Notes: generated by a model from the letters alone, not told the origin. 64,000 bases of DNA from Streptomyces cirratus (GCF_014650775.1 NZ_BMVP01000023.1:1-64000); one strand, 5' to 3'; counted from the stretch's first letter, positions 1 to 10,179 are shown. Made by a program: numbers and translations.

Positions 1-461
1 GTCGGAATAAGACCGGCTGACCACAACGTCCTCGCTGTGTTCGGTTGCCTGCCCCTGACAGAATCAGAGCCAGGACTTTTTCAAAGGAACCTCATCCACC
101 GAAGTGGACGGGGTATCAACTTCTGGCGTTGATTTTTGGCACGCTGTTGAGTTCTCAAGGAACGGACGCTTCCTTCGTACTCACCCTCTCGGGCTTTCCT
201 CCGGGCGCTTCCTTTGTTCTTCGTTTTGTTCTTGCGTTTCCGACTCTATCAGAGTCAGTCCCGCTTGTTTTCCGCCCTCCGGTTCCGCGCTTTCGCGTTT
301 CCCTTTCCGGCGATTCCGACTCTATCAGAACTTTTCCACCGGTTTTCCCGGCTTCGAAGCTTCGATGATGAGACGGCGGTGCCCACTTGGAATTCAATTC
401 CTGGGGCGAGAGAGATTTTAAACGATCACGTCCGAACCTGTCCGGCTCGGGCAACCGTTTG
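1..461 (-). promoter_or_regulatory. rRNA operon leader (16S gene off the left edge)
   Basis: No protein gene is credible here. Read on the minus strand, the segment holds the conserved actinobacterial pre-16S leader: TTGAGAACTCAACAGCGTGCC (about 140-160), a short hairpin CCACTTCGGTGG (about 97-108), and AGCGAGGACGTTGTGGTCAG followed by CGGTCTTATTCCGAC at the very edge. In streptomycetes this element lies just before 16S rRNA, so an rrn operon runs leftward out of the window. The motif CTGATAGAGTCGGAA occurs twice (about 240-255 and 312-327) and may mark extra rrn promoters, which are usually multiple in this genus. The 16S gene itself is not visible. Confidence 0.85.
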
Positions 462-490
462 AATCTACCTCCCCGCAGACACCGTGTCAA
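462..490 (-). promoter_or_regulatory. rrn promoter, minus strand
   Basis: On the minus strand a perfect -35 TTGACA (485-490) is followed after 17 bp by TAGATT (462-467), a near-consensus vegetative (HrdB-type) promoter. It points toward the rRNA leader and is the strongest consensus promoter seen in the window. A further AT-rich hexamer TAAAAT at 415-420 could be another start, but it lacks a good -35. Confidence 0.7.
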
Positions 491-544
491 CAGTGTTTGC
501 GGGACAGGCGAGGAGACTAGCAGCTCCGGTGGGCCCCGCGCACA

Positions 545-1552
545 TCAGGCCGCGGTGGGGAGCGTCGACGTGCGGTCCGCTGCCTCGACGTCGCCCACCT
601 CGCCCGCCCGGGAGGCGCGGCCGCCCAGGACGTAGACGTACGTAAGGAAGGCCGCCTCGGCGGCGACGCCGATGGTGATGCGGGCCCAGGTGGGGAGGCC
701 GGACGGGGTCACGAAACCCTCGATCAGGCCCGAGACGAAGAGGACGACGGCCAGGCCGATGGCCATGCCCAGGGCGGCGCGGCCCTGCTCGGCGAGGGCC
801 GTGCGGCGGGTGCGGGGGCCCGGGTCGATGACCGTCCAGCCGAGGCGCAGACCCGTACCGGCGGCGACGAAGACCGCCGTCAGTTCGAGCAGGCCGTGCG
901 GGAGGATCAGGCCGAGGAAGACGTCGAGACGGCCTGCGGAGGCCATCAGGCCGATGCCGACCCCGAGGTTGGCCATGTTCAGGAACAGGATCCACAGCAC
1001 GGGGAGCCCGAGGAAGGCTCCGAGGACCAGGCAGACCGCCGCCGCTTGGGCGTTGTTCGTCCAGACCTGGGCCGCGAAGGAGGCCGCGGGGTGGCTGGAG
1101 TAGTACGTCTCGTACTCGCCGCCGGGCCGGGTCAGCTTCTTGAGCTCCGCCGGCGCCGCGACCGCGGCCTGCACCTCGGGGTGGGTGGCGATCCACCAGC
1201 CGATGAGGACGCCGACCGCGACGGACAGCAGCGCCGTCGGTATCCACCAGCGGCGGCTGCGGTAGACGGCGGCCGGGAAGCCGGCGGTGAAGAAGCGGGC
1301 CGCGTCGCGCCAGCCGGCCCGGCGGGCGCCGGTCACCGAGGCGCGGGCGCGGGCGACGAGCTGGGTGAGACGGCCGATGAGCATCGGGTCGGGGGCGCTG
1401 GACCGGATCAGGGAAAGGTGGGTGGAGGCGCTCTGGTAGAGCTCGACGAGCTCGTCCGCCTCCGCTCCCGTGAGCCGACGGCCGCGGCCGAGGAGCTGTT
1501 CCAGCCGGGCCCACTGCGCCTGGTGGGCCGCCACGAAGACGTCGACATCCAT
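545..1552 (-). CDS. SpoIIM-family (DUF95) integral membrane protein
   Basis: The product is about 335 aa, counted from the ATG that gives MDVDVFVAAHQAQW; an in-frame start 33 bp upstream is possible but adds a low-complexity stretch. The N-terminal 100 residues are helical and soluble, with VELYQSASTHLSLIR typical of the family. About six membrane segments follow, including RRWWIPTALLSVAVGVLIGW and the conserved NMANLGVGIGLMASAGR and LPHGLLELTAVFVAAGTGL. The family includes the Bacillus sporulation protein SpoIIM, but in actinomycetes the role is unknown. It is divergent from the RDD protein gene, an arrangement common in Streptomyces. A membrane role is well supported; a sporulation role is not shown. 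Confidence 0.85.
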   Translation of the reverse strand: MDVDVFVAAHQAQWARLEQLLGRGRRLTGAEADELVELYQSASTHLSLIRSSAPDPMLIGRLTQLVARARASVTGARRAGWRDAARFFTAGFPAAVYRSRRWWIPTALLSVAVGVLIGWWIATHPEVQAAVAAPAELKKLTRPGGEYETYYSSHPAASFAAQVWTNNAQAAAVCLVLGAFLGLPVLWILFLNMANLGVGIGLMASAGRLDVFLGLILPHGLLELTAVFVAAGTGLRLGWTVIDPGPRTRRTALAEQGRAALGMAIGLAVVLFVSGLIEGFVTPSGLPTWARITIGVAAEAAFLTYVYVLGGRASRAGEVGDVEAADRTSTLPTAA

Positions 1553-1637
1553 CGCTTTACCGCTCCCCTGCCCCTGGCCGCCCACTGCCGGCTACTGCTG
1601 CCGTGGTCAGCTTGGCAGACTGATCGGCACAGGGGCG

Positions 1638-1663
1638 GGTCAGGTCTGGTCAGGCCGGTCAGG
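1638..1663. promoter_or_regulatory. Phased GGTCAGG repeats between divergent genes
   Basis: Three copies of GGTCAGG start at 1638, 1648 and 1657, about one helical turn apart, in the 132 bp gap between the divergent SpoIIM-like and RDD genes. The spacing suits a regulator binding one DNA face. No known regulator is assigned. Confidence 0.3.
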
Positions 1664-1684
1664 TGACGGGAAGGGTGCGCATCA

Positions 1685-2590
1685 GTGAGCGATCTGGTGA
1701 CGGGGGACGCGGTCGTCCTGGGGTTGCGGCCGGCGAGACTGCCGAGCCGGGCGCTGGCGGTCATGCTGGACGCGTTCGTCTACGTCGTCGGGTACGTGAT
1801 CGTGTCGCTCGGGGTGGTGTTCGCTACGGCTTCGCTGGACGAGGCGGCGCAGGCGGCCGTGCAGGTGGGGATGTTCCTGCTGGTGCTGGTCGGTGTGCCG
1901 ATCGCGGTGGAGACGCTGAGCCACGGCCGGTCGCTGGGGAAGCTGGCCTGCGGGTTGCGGGTGGTGCGGGAGGACGGCGGGCCGATCCGGTTCCGGCATG
2001 CGCTCGTGCGGGGGGCCATGGGGGTGGTGGAGCTGCAGATGACCTTCGGGGCGGTGGCCTGCATCGCCTCGCTGGTGTCGGAGCGGGGGCGGCGGCTCGG
2101 TGACGTGTTCGCGGGGACGCTGGTGATACGGGAGCGCGTGCCGGGGGCGCGGGTGATGCCGGTGCCCGCGCCGCCTCCGTGGCTGGCCGGGCGGTTCTCG
2201 GGGCTGGACCTGTCGGCGGTGCCCGACGGGTTGTGGCTGGCGGTACGGCAGTACTTGACCCGGATGAACCAGCTGGACCCGGCGACGGGCGCCGCGATGG
2301 CGGCGAAGCTGGCGGACGAGGTGGTGGCGCGGACGGGGACTCCCCCGCCGGCGGGAGTGCCGGCCGCCGCGTTCCTCATGGCGGTGGTGCACGAGCGGCA
2401 GTCGCGGGACGCTGCCCGGGCGTTCGGGGCCGGAGCGCCGTACGCTCCCCCGGCTCCGGCGTACGGTCACCCCGTGGCCGCCCCGGCCGTGCAGGGACCG
2501 GCGCCCTACGCGGCCCCGGCTCCGTACGTCCCGCCGGCGGCGCCCCCCGCGTCCACCGGCGGCGGGACCGGGTTCGCGCCGCCCGCCTGA
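1685..2590 (+). CDS. RDD family membrane protein
   Basis: 301 aa from a GTG start (VSDLVTGDAVVLGLRPARL). The RDD domain covers roughly residues 15-150, with the Arg/Asp signature in LPSRALAVMLDAFVYVVGY and the second-helix GRSLGKLACGLRVVREDG. Two or three membrane helices are clear. The C-terminal 80 residues are a proline/alanine/tyrosine-rich, probably disordered tail with repeated APYAPPAP-like units. RDD proteins are membrane proteins of largely unknown function, some linked to ion transport. It is divergently paired with the SpoIIM-like gene and convergent with the next gene, with 5 bp between stops. Confidence 0.85.
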   Translation: MSDLVTGDAVVLGLRPARLPSRALAVMLDAFVYVVGYVIVSLGVVFATASLDEAAQAAVQVGMFLLVLVGVPIAVETLSHGRSLGKLACGLRVVREDGGPIRFRHALVRGAMGVVELQMTFGAVACIASLVSERGRRLGDVFAGTLVIRERVPGARVMPVPAPPPWLAGRFSGLDLSAVPDGLWLAVRQYLTRMNQLDPATGAAMAAKLADEVVARTGTPPPAGVPAAAFLMAVVHERQSRDAARAFGAGAPYAPPAPAYGHPVAAPAVQGPAPYAAPAPYVPPAAPPASTGGGTGFAPPA

Positions 2591-2595
2591 GCCGG

Positions 2596-3249
2596 TCAGC
2601 CCCAGGAGTCCGCGGAGCCTTCGGGGTCCTCGGGGTCCGCGAAGGTGGAGGGCGGCGTCTCCAGGTGCTCCAGCTCGATGCCGGGCGCGGAGAGGACCAC
2701 GTCACCGGCGATGTGCACGGTGTGGACCTCGCCGGTGTCGAGGGCGCTGACCCGGTACTCGTCCACCTGGAGCGGCCCGCTGTCGGTGGCGTGTTCCGTG
2801 CGGCCGGTCAGGGCCCAGGCCTGGTCGACGGTGCGGGGTGCCAGGACCGGGTCGGTGAGGGCGACGAGCCGGACGCGGGTGGCGGGGGCGCCCGGGGTCA
2901 GGCGCAGCAGGCGGGCCGTCGCGATGAGGAAGGCCGGGGAGGTGCCGGTGAAGCCGGGGGCGTGGACGTTGCCCTCGGTGGCCTCGGTGCCGGTGGGGTC
3001 GGTGCGGACCCAGGTGACGCCGTCGATGGCGGCGCCCCGGACCTGCCAGCTCGCGGCGTTGACCTCCAGGCGGATGGGGCGGCCGAGTGCGTCGACGGCC
3101 AGGTCCACGGAGCCCCGGTGGTCGCCGTTCGGGGCGGTCAGCTGGGAGACGTAGCGCCAGCCGCTCGGGCCGGGGGCGCAGTGGAAGTGCTCCTCGCCGA
3201 GCGGGGTGTGGTCGTGCGGGTCGTGGAGCGAGTAGCGGCCGCGGGGCAT
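2596..3249 (-). CDS. Conserved hypothetical protein
   Basis: 217 aa starting MPRGRYSLHDPHDHT. No signal peptide or membrane segment is visible. The composition is that of a soluble beta-rich protein: GWRYVSQLTAPNGDHRGSVD, then RLEVNAASWQVRGAAIDGVT, and a late DEYRVSALDTGEVHTVHIAG. It resembles actinomycete proteins of unknown function that sit beside the adenosylhomocysteinase gene. It is transcribed in the same direction as ahcY, but a strong hairpin between them argues for separate transcription. I do not recognise a catalytic motif and give no function. Confidence 0.7.
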   Translation of the reverse strand: MPRGRYSLHDPHDHTPLGEEHFHCAPGPSGWRYVSQLTAPNGDHRGSVDLAVDALGRPIRLEVNAASWQVRGAAIDGVTWVRTDPTGTEATEGNVHAPGFTGTSPAFLIATARLLRLTPGAPATRVRLVALTDPVLAPRTVDQAWALTGRTEHATDSGPLQVDEYRVSALDTGEVHTVHIAGDVVLSAPGIELEHLETPPSTFADPEDPEGSADSWG

Positions 3250-3291
3250 GGGCGCACGTTTCGTTTCTGGGAGGAGTCGTCTCGGGTACGG

Positions 3292-3324
3292 GGCAGGCCC
3301 CCGGCGGTGTGCCGGGGGCCTGCC
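3292..3324 (-). terminator. Terminator-like hairpin after ahcY
   Basis: Perfect 14-bp stem, GGCAGGCCCCCGGC (3292-3305) with its complement at 3311-3324, and a 5-nt loop. It lies just past the ahcY stop. There is no strong U-tract, as is common for Streptomyces terminators. Confidence 0.65.
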
Positions 3325-3352
3325 AAGGGTGTCGCGCGTGATCCGTCGGGGA

Positions 3353-4789
<1,437 letters not shown>

Positions 4790-4833
4790 GGGTGCTGCTC
4801 CTCATGGTTCGAGAGGGTGGGTACGGCTGGGCC

Positions 4834-4855
4834 GTGCTCTGGCGCGCCAGAGCAC
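4834..4855. promoter_or_regulatory. 22-bp perfect palindrome in the ahcY leader
   Basis: The arm GTGCTCTGGCG is followed directly by its exact reverse complement, with no spacer. It starts 44 bp upstream of the ahcY start codon. A -10-like TAGATT lies at 4947-4952 on the minus strand without a convincing -35. The palindrome could be an operator for a dimeric repressor or an RNA hairpin in the 5' UTR. It does not match the S-adenosylhomocysteine or SAM riboswitch patterns I know. Confidence 0.5.
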
Positions 4856-5052
4856 TGAGCACAGTCCGTCGGGGGCCCTCTCTCCCCTCGGCCGGTCACG
4901 AGGACCGCCCGACCGCCATCAGCAGCGACGCCTGACACTGATGACGAATCTACCCGATCAGTGCGGTCGACCCCAGTGGGACGGTGAACAAGACGGGGAA
5001 CGAGGCGGCGAACGAGGCGGGGAAGCGGGCGTGGGCAGCGCGAGGACCGGGG

Positions 5053-6003
5053 TCAGAGGCTCTTGCCGGAGCCGGCGCCGTTCGGCGCGGTTGCGGCGTG
5101 GTAGATGTCCGGCTCCAGGTAGATCACCCGGGCGATCGGCACGGCCTCGCGGATACGGGCCTCGGCGGCGTTGATGGCGTTGGCCACCTCGGCGGCCGTG
5201 TCGTCGTGCTGGACGGCGATCTTGGCGGCCACCAGCAGCTCCTCCGGCCCGAGGTGCAGGGTGCGCATGTGGATCACGCGGGTGACGACGTCGCCGTCGA
5301 CGAGAGCGGCCTTGATCTTCTCGACGTCCTCCGCGCCCGCGGCCTCACCGAGCAGCAGGGACTTGGTCTCGGCGGCGAGTACGAGCGCGATGACGATCAG
5401 GAGGACGCCGATGCACAGGGTGCCGATGCCGTCCCAGATGCCGTTCCCGGTGGCGAGGGCGAGGCCGACGCCCGCCAGGGCGAGGACGAGGCCGACGAGG
5501 GCGCCGGCGTCTTCGAGCAGGACGACCGGGAGTTCGGGGGCCTTGGCCCGCTTGATGAACTGGCCCCACGTCTGCTTGCCGCGCAGCTCGTTCGACTCCT
5601 TGATCGCCGTCTTGAACGAGAAGCCCTCCGCGATGATCGAGAAGACGAGCACGCCGATCGGCCAGTACCAGGCGTCGATCGGGTGTGGCTCCTTGATCTT
5701 CTCGTAGCCCTCGTAGATGGCGAACATGCCACCGACGGTGAACAGGACGATGGAGACGAGGAAGGCGTAGATGTAGCGTTCCCGCCCGTACCCGAAGGGG
5801 TGTTGGGGCGTGGCTTCGCGCTGGGCCTTCTTGCCGCCGAGGAGCAGCAGCCCCTGGTTGCCGGAGTCCGCCAGCGAGTGGACGCTTTCCGCGAGCATCG
5901 ACGACGAGCCGCTGAAGACGAAGGCCACGAACTTGGCTGCAGCGATGGCGAGGTTGGCGGCGAGTGCCGCCACGATCGCCCTGGTACCGCCCGACGCGCT
6001 CAT
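5053..6003 (-). CDS. Cation diffusion facilitator (CDF) metal transporter
   Basis: 316 aa starting MSASGGTRAIVAALAANLAI. CDF proteins export divalent metals such as Zn, Fe or Mn from the cytoplasm by proton antiport. Membrane helices cover about residues 10-210; the metal-site region AESVHSLADSGNQGLLLLGG in TM2 and LLEDAGALVGLVLALAG in TM5 carry the His/Asp residues expected. The C-terminal ferredoxin-like cytosolic domain is present (VHMRTLHLGPEELLVAAKI-type sequence). It lies between ahcY and manA on the same strand, with about 90 bp gaps on the manA side. The metal cannot be told from sequence. Confidence 0.9.
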   Translation of the reverse strand: MSASGGTRAIVAALAANLAIAAAKFVAFVFSGSSSMLAESVHSLADSGNQGLLLLGGKKAQREATPQHPFGYGRERYIYAFLVSIVLFTVGGMFAIYEGYEKIKEPHPIDAWYWPIGVLVFSIIAEGFSFKTAIKESNELRGKQTWGQFIKRAKAPELPVVLLEDAGALVGLVLALAGVGLALATGNGIWDGIGTLCIGVLLIVIALVLAAETKSLLLGEAAGAEDVEKIKAALVDGDVVTRVIHMRTLHLGPEELLVAAKIAVQHDDTAAEVANAINAAEARIREAVPIARVIYLEPDIYHAATAPNGAGSGKSL

Positions 6004-6096
6004 GGGTTTTTGCAGTCCCTTCCTCGGTTCGGCGACCCCGACGGGGGCGCCGCGCTACGGCGGCACATTGTTGCAGCCGTAGCCCCGGGCGCCACG

Positions 6097-7254
6097 TCAG
6101 AGGGAGACCGTGGCGCGGAAGATGGTGCCCGTTCCGGACAGTTCGACCCTTTCACCCGCCGGGACGAAGACCGACTCCCCTGGGGACAGCGTCACTTCGC
6201 CGGCCTTCGGGCGGCCCGCGGTGCAGAGCAGGATCTGCGGGGCGCCGTCCGGGAGCGGGTGCGGGGCGGCGCCGGGGGCCAGGGCGAAGCGGGAGAGCCG
6301 GAATTCGTCGATGGGGGTCTCGTAGACCTCTTCGCCGTTGCCCTCGGGGCGCTGCACGGCCGGGTCGCCCGGCTCGAACCGTACGACCTTGAGCAGCTCG
6401 GGCACGTCCACGTGCTTGGGGGTGAGCCCGGCGCGCAGCACGTTGTCGGAGTTGGCCAGCAGCTCCACACCGAGGCCGTCGAGGTAGGCGTGCGGGACGC
6501 CGGCGCCGAGGAACATGGCCTCGCCGGGCTGGAGTCGGACGTGGTTGAGGAGCATGGCCGCGATCACGCCCGGGTCGCCCGGGAAGTGGTGGACGAGCGA
6601 GGCGTACGGGGCGTACGCGCCGCCGAGGCGTTCGATCGCGGCGCCGGCCTCGGCGACCGTACGGGCCATCTCGGCGCGGTCCGCGCTCAGTACGGCGGTG
6701 AGCACCTCGCGCAGGGCCGCCTCCTCCGGATGGGCCGAGAGGAGGTCGACGTACGGCTTGAGGGAGTCCACGCCGAGGCCGTCGAGCAGCTTCGCGGCCT
6801 CCTGCGGCTGGCGGAAGCCGCACAGGCCGTCGAAGGGGGTCAGCGCGCAGATCATCTCGGGCTTGTGGTTGGGGTCCTTGTAGTTGCGGTGGCCCGCGTC
6901 GACGGGGATGCCCCGGCGTTCCTCGTCCTCGAAGCCCTCCTCGGCCTGGGCGAGGTCCGGGTGGACCTGGAGGGAGAGCGGCGCCCCAGCGGCGAGGATC
7001 TTGAGCAGGAAGGGCAGACGGGGGCCGAACTTGGCGACGGCGGCCGCGCCGAGCTCGCCCTCGGGGTCGGCGGCGATGACCTCCGCGAGGGTGGTCTCGC
7101 CGACGCCGCGGTCGAGGCGGGAGGGGGCGCCGGGGTGGGCGCCCATCCACATCTCGGCCTGGGGCTCACCGGTGGGTTCCACCCCGAGGAGGGCGGGGAT
7201 CGCGGTGGTGGAACCCCAGGCGTAGGGGCGGATCGGGTTCGTGAGGCGGTCCAT
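6097..7254 (-). CDS. manA: Mannose-6-phosphate isomerase, class I
   Basis: 385 aa starting MDRLTNPIRPYAWGSTTAIP. It interconverts fructose-6-P and mannose-6-P, the entry step to GDP-mannose. Zinc-site motifs are visible: LSLQVHPDLAQAEEGF, HKPEMICALTPFDGLCGF and FLGAGVPHAYLDGLGVEL. The C-terminal cupin-like part ends with a typical SPGESVFVPAGERVEL. It sits just downstream of a SIS-domain gene, a Trm112-like gene and manB on the same strand, which together look like a mannose-activation cluster. Confidence 0.95.
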   Translation of the reverse strand: MDRLTNPIRPYAWGSTTAIPALLGVEPTGEPQAEMWMGAHPGAPSRLDRGVGETTLAEVIAADPEGELGAAAVAKFGPRLPFLLKILAAGAPLSLQVHPDLAQAEEGFEDEERRGIPVDAGHRNYKDPNHKPEMICALTPFDGLCGFRQPQEAAKLLDGLGVDSLKPYVDLLSAHPEEAALREVLTAVLSADRAEMARTVAEAGAAIERLGGAYAPYASLVHHFPGDPGVIAAMLLNHVRLQPGEAMFLGAGVPHAYLDGLGVELLANSDNVLRAGLTPKHVDVPELLKVVRFEPGDPAVQRPEGNGEEVYETPIDEFRLSRFALAPGAAPHPLPDGAPQILLCTAGRPKAGEVTLSPGESVFVPAGERVELSGTGTIFRATVSL

Positions 7255-7306
7255 CGTCGTCTTCCTGGATGTGGATCTGGTGGTTCTGTGCAGCGCCGGT
7301 GCGGTC

Positions 7307-8440
7307 TCAGCCGTGCGTCCTGGAAGCCAGCGCGAGGTAGGCGGTGGCGAAGTCCGTGACGGCGAGGAGTTCGGCGAGCTGTTCGAGTTCGCCGCCTTCC
7401 TCCGGTTCGAGTTCGCTGATGGCCGTGTCGTGGCTGAGCGCGAGCTCCCGGGCGGCGGGTGCCGCGGTGAGGCCGCCGGTGGGCCGGTCGCGCAGCAGGA
7501 CGACGCGGGCGTGCAGGGCCTGGGGTTCTTCGACGCGGTCGCGGAAGAAGTCGTCGGGGTCGGCGCCGGCGGCGAAGGCCCCGGCGAGCAGGACTCCGTG
7601 GGCGGGCAGCGCCTCGGGGAGTTCGGCGGACAGGGCGGGGCGGCCCGCGAGTTCGGCGAGGGTGGCGGCGAAACGGCGTCCGGCCGGGCCGGCTCCGGCG
7701 CCCTCGCTCCAGATGAGGGGGAGCGAGTCGGCGAGTTCGGTGGCGAGGGTCTTGGCCGGGTTGGAGTACGTGGCGATCGCGGGGCCGCAGCGTTCGGCGG
7801 TGCGGTCGAGCCGGTCGGCGACGAGCTGGAGGGAACCGGGGGACGCCTCGACCAGGCCGACCTTGTCGAGCAGCACCAGCAACGGGGTGAGCAGGGCCCA
7901 CAGTGCTCCGGGGCCGGCGGCGGCCGACTCGTCGTACTCCTGGTACGGGGCCTTGGCCATCGGTACGAGGACTCCGTGGGCGCCGTCCACGGCCTCGCTC
8001 AGCGGGGAACGCTCGGGTGCGACGGCCACGACGGTGCAGCCGCGCCGGTAGGCCTGCTCGGCGAGAACGGCGAGGCCGGGCTCGGTGCCGTCGGTGGTGG
8101 CGATGAGGAGCAGATCGACGGGGCCGGCCCAGCCGGGCAGCGTCCAGCGCAGCGCCCCGGCGGCGTGTGCGACGCCGGTGGGGTGCAGGCGGGCGACGGG
8201 GGCGGAGGCTCCGGCGAGGGCGCCGAGCAGGTCGGCGACGCCGGTGGCCGCGGTGCCGGGGCCGGCGATCAGTACGGCGCGGGGGCGGCCTTCGGGGCGC
8301 AGGTCGCCGAGGCCCGCCTCGGTGGCGTGCCGGGCGGCGGTGCGGACGCGGGCGCCGGCTTCGGCGGCGCCGCGCAGGAGGCCGCGGCGGTCGGCGCGGG
8401 CGAGTTCCTCCGGTGCGTCGAGGATGGACTCGTCGAGCAT
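7307..8440 (-). CDS. SIS-domain sugar isomerase-like protein
   Basis: About 377 aa from the ATG giving MLDESILDAPEELARADRRG; the open frame extends further upstream but runs over the Trm112 gene. It has two SIS (sugar isomerase) folds. The N-terminal half has AVLIAGPGTAATGVADLLGA and VDLLLIATTDGTEPGLAVLA; the C-terminal half has SNPAKTLATELADSLPLIWS and VVLLRDRPTGG. It resembles bifunctional phosphoglucose/phosphomannose isomerase-type proteins of actinobacteria that accompany manA and manB. The exact reaction is not provable here, as key catalytic Glu/His assignments are uncertain. Confidence 0.85.
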   Translation of the reverse strand: MLDESILDAPEELARADRRGLLRGAAEAGARVRTAARHATEAGLGDLRPEGRPRAVLIAGPGTAATGVADLLGALAGASAPVARLHPTGVAHAAGALRWTLPGWAGPVDLLLIATTDGTEPGLAVLAEQAYRRGCTVVAVAPERSPLSEAVDGAHGVLVPMAKAPYQEYDESAAAGPGALWALLTPLLVLLDKVGLVEASPGSLQLVADRLDRTAERCGPAIATYSNPAKTLATELADSLPLIWSEGAGAGPAGRRFAATLAELAGRPALSAELPEALPAHGVLLAGAFAAGADPDDFFRDRVEEPQALHARVVLLRDRPTGGLTAAPAARELALSHDTAISELEPEEGGELEQLAELLAVTDFATAYLALASRTHG

Positions 8441-8520
8441 GGCGGCCTCCGGCAGTGTGGTGGACGGACCCGGGCGGACCCGGGGGCGGAACCGGTATCG
8501 GCGTCTGCGCGCGGGGTGCC

Positions 8521-8706
8521 TCAGGCGGGCCGGCGGGCCTCGTCCACGAGGAGGACCGGGATGCCGTCGCGGACCGGGTAGGCGAGACCGCAGTCCTGGC
8601 CGGTGCAGATCAGCTCGGGTGCGTCCGCGTCGGCCGACTTGTCCTCCAGGGGCGAGTGGCAGGCGGGGCAGGCGAGGATCTCCAGAAGGCCGGCTTCGAG
8701 CGGCAT
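8521..8706 (-). CDS. Trm112-family zinc-ribbon protein
   Basis: 61 aa, starting MPLEAGLLEILACPACHSPL. Four cysteines form a likely zinc ribbon: C13 and C16 (CPAC) and C34 and C39 (CTGQDC). The tail LAYPVRDGIPVLLVDEAR is the family hallmark. Trm112 proteins are small activators of methyltransferases in eukaryotes and archaea; the bacterial relatives have no firm role. The gene follows manB closely and precedes the SIS gene, an arrangement conserved in actinomycetes. Confidence 0.88.
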   Translation of the reverse strand: MPLEAGLLEILACPACHSPLEDKSADADAPELICTGQDCGLAYPVRDGIPVLLVDEARRPA

Positions 8707-8808
8707 GGTGGCGCTTCCCTTCGAACATGCGGTTTGGGCGAGGTCAGCGTACCGCCGGGCCGCGCGTATCGCGGCCCGGCGGTGACGGTGACACAGGGGG
8801 TGCGGGTG

Positions 8809-10179
8809 TTACGCGCGGACCAGGGCGAGGACTTCGTCGCGGACCTTGGCGAGGGTCGCCAGATCGCGGGCCTCGACGTTGAGCCGCAGGAGCGGTTCGG
8901 TGTTGGAGGGGCGCAGGTTGAACCACCAGTCGGCGGTGGTGACGGTGAGGCCGTCGAGTTCGTCGACGGCGACACCTTCCTGGGGGGCGTAGACGTCCTT
9001 GACGGCAGCGGTGCGGGCGGCCTGGTCGGCGACGGTGGAGTTGATCTCGCCGGAGCCGACGTAGCGGTCGTAGGAGGACACCAGGTCGGAGAGGGAGCCT
9101 TCCTGGCCGCCGAGGGCCGCCAGGACGTGGAGCGCGGCGAGCATGCCGGTGTCCGCGTTCCAGAAGTCCTTGAAGTAGTAGTGCGCCGAGTGCTCGCCGC
9201 CGAAGATGGCGCCGGAGGTGGCCATCTCCTCCTTGATGAAGGAGTGGCCGACGCGGGTGCGCACCGGAGTGCCGCCGTTCTCCTTGACGACCTCCGGGAC
9301 GGACCAGGAGGTGATCAGGTTGTGGATCACGACGCCGCTGCCGCCGTTGCGGGCCAGCTCGCGGGCCGCGACCAGCGCGGTGATCGCGGACGGGGAGACG
9401 CCCTCGCCGCGCTCGTCGACGACGAAGCAGCGGTCGGCGTCGCCGTCGAAGGCGAGGCCCAGGTCGGCGCCCTCGGCCTTCACGCGCGCCTGGAGGTCCA
9501 CGATGTTCTTCGGGTCGAGGGGGTTGGCCTCGTGGTTGGGGAAGGTGCCGTCCAGTTCGAAGTACATCGGGACGAGCTCCAGCGGCAGGCCCTCGAAGAC
9601 GGTCGGGACGGTGTGGCCGCCCATGCCGTTGCCCGCGTCCACGACGACCTTGAGCGGGCGGATGCCGCGCAGGTCCACCAGGGACTTGAGGTGCTCGGCG
9701 TACCCGGCGAGGGTGTCCTGCTCGGTGATGGTGCCCGCGACGGTGCCGGCGGGGATCGCCGGGGCGCCCTCGTCGGACCACTTCTCGGCCAGTTCGCGGA
9801 TGGTGGCGAGGCCGGTGTCCTGGCCCACGGGGGCGGCGCCCGCGCGGCACAGCTTGATGCCGTTGTACTGGGCCGGGTTGTGGGAGGCCGTGAACATCGC
9901 ACCGGGCAGGTCGAGCTTGCCGGAGGCGTAGTACAGCTGGTCGGTGGAGCACAGGCCGATCAGGGTGACGTCGACGCCGCGGGCGGCGGCGCCGCGCGCG
10001 AAGGCGGCGGACAGGCCCGGCGAGGAGGGGCGCATGTCGTGCCCGACGACGATCGCGGTCGCCGCGGTCACCTCGACGAAGGCGGCACCGAACAGCTCGG
10101 CCAGCGGCTCGTCCCACTCGTCCGGCACGACGCCTCGTACGTCGTACGCCTTGACGATGTTCGAAAGATCTGCGGCCAC
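8809..10179 (-). CDS. manB: Phosphomannomutase/phosphoglucomutase
   Basis: 456 aa from a GTG (VAADLSNIVKAYDVRGVVP), chosen because AGGAGGGG lies 7-14 bp upstream; the frame is open much further upstream without homology. It converts mannose-6-P and mannose-1-P (or the glucose forms). All four alpha-phosphohexomutase signatures are present: phosphoserine loop TASHNPAQYNG, metal site FDGDADRCF, sugar-binding GGEHSAHYYFKDF, and phosphate-binding RPSNTEPLLRLNVEA. It is first in the run manB-trm112-SIS-manA. Confidence 0.95.
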   Translation of the reverse strand: MAADLSNIVKAYDVRGVVPDEWDEPLAELFGAAFVEVTAATAIVVGHDMRPSSPGLSAAFARGAAARGVDVTLIGLCSTDQLYYASGKLDLPGAMFTASHNPAQYNGIKLCRAGAAPVGQDTGLATIRELAEKWSDEGAPAIPAGTVAGTITEQDTLAGYAEHLKSLVDLRGIRPLKVVVDAGNGMGGHTVPTVFEGLPLELVPMYFELDGTFPNHEANPLDPKNIVDLQARVKAEGADLGLAFDGDADRCFVVDERGEGVSPSAITALVAARELARNGGSGVVIHNLITSWSVPEVVKENGGTPVRTRVGHSFIKEEMATSGAIFGGEHSAHYYFKDFWNADTGMLAALHVLAALGGQEGSLSDLVSSYDRYVGSGEINSTVADQAARTAAVKDVYAPQEGVAVDELDGLTVTTADWWFNLRPSNTEPLLRLNVEARDLATLAKVRDEVLALVRA

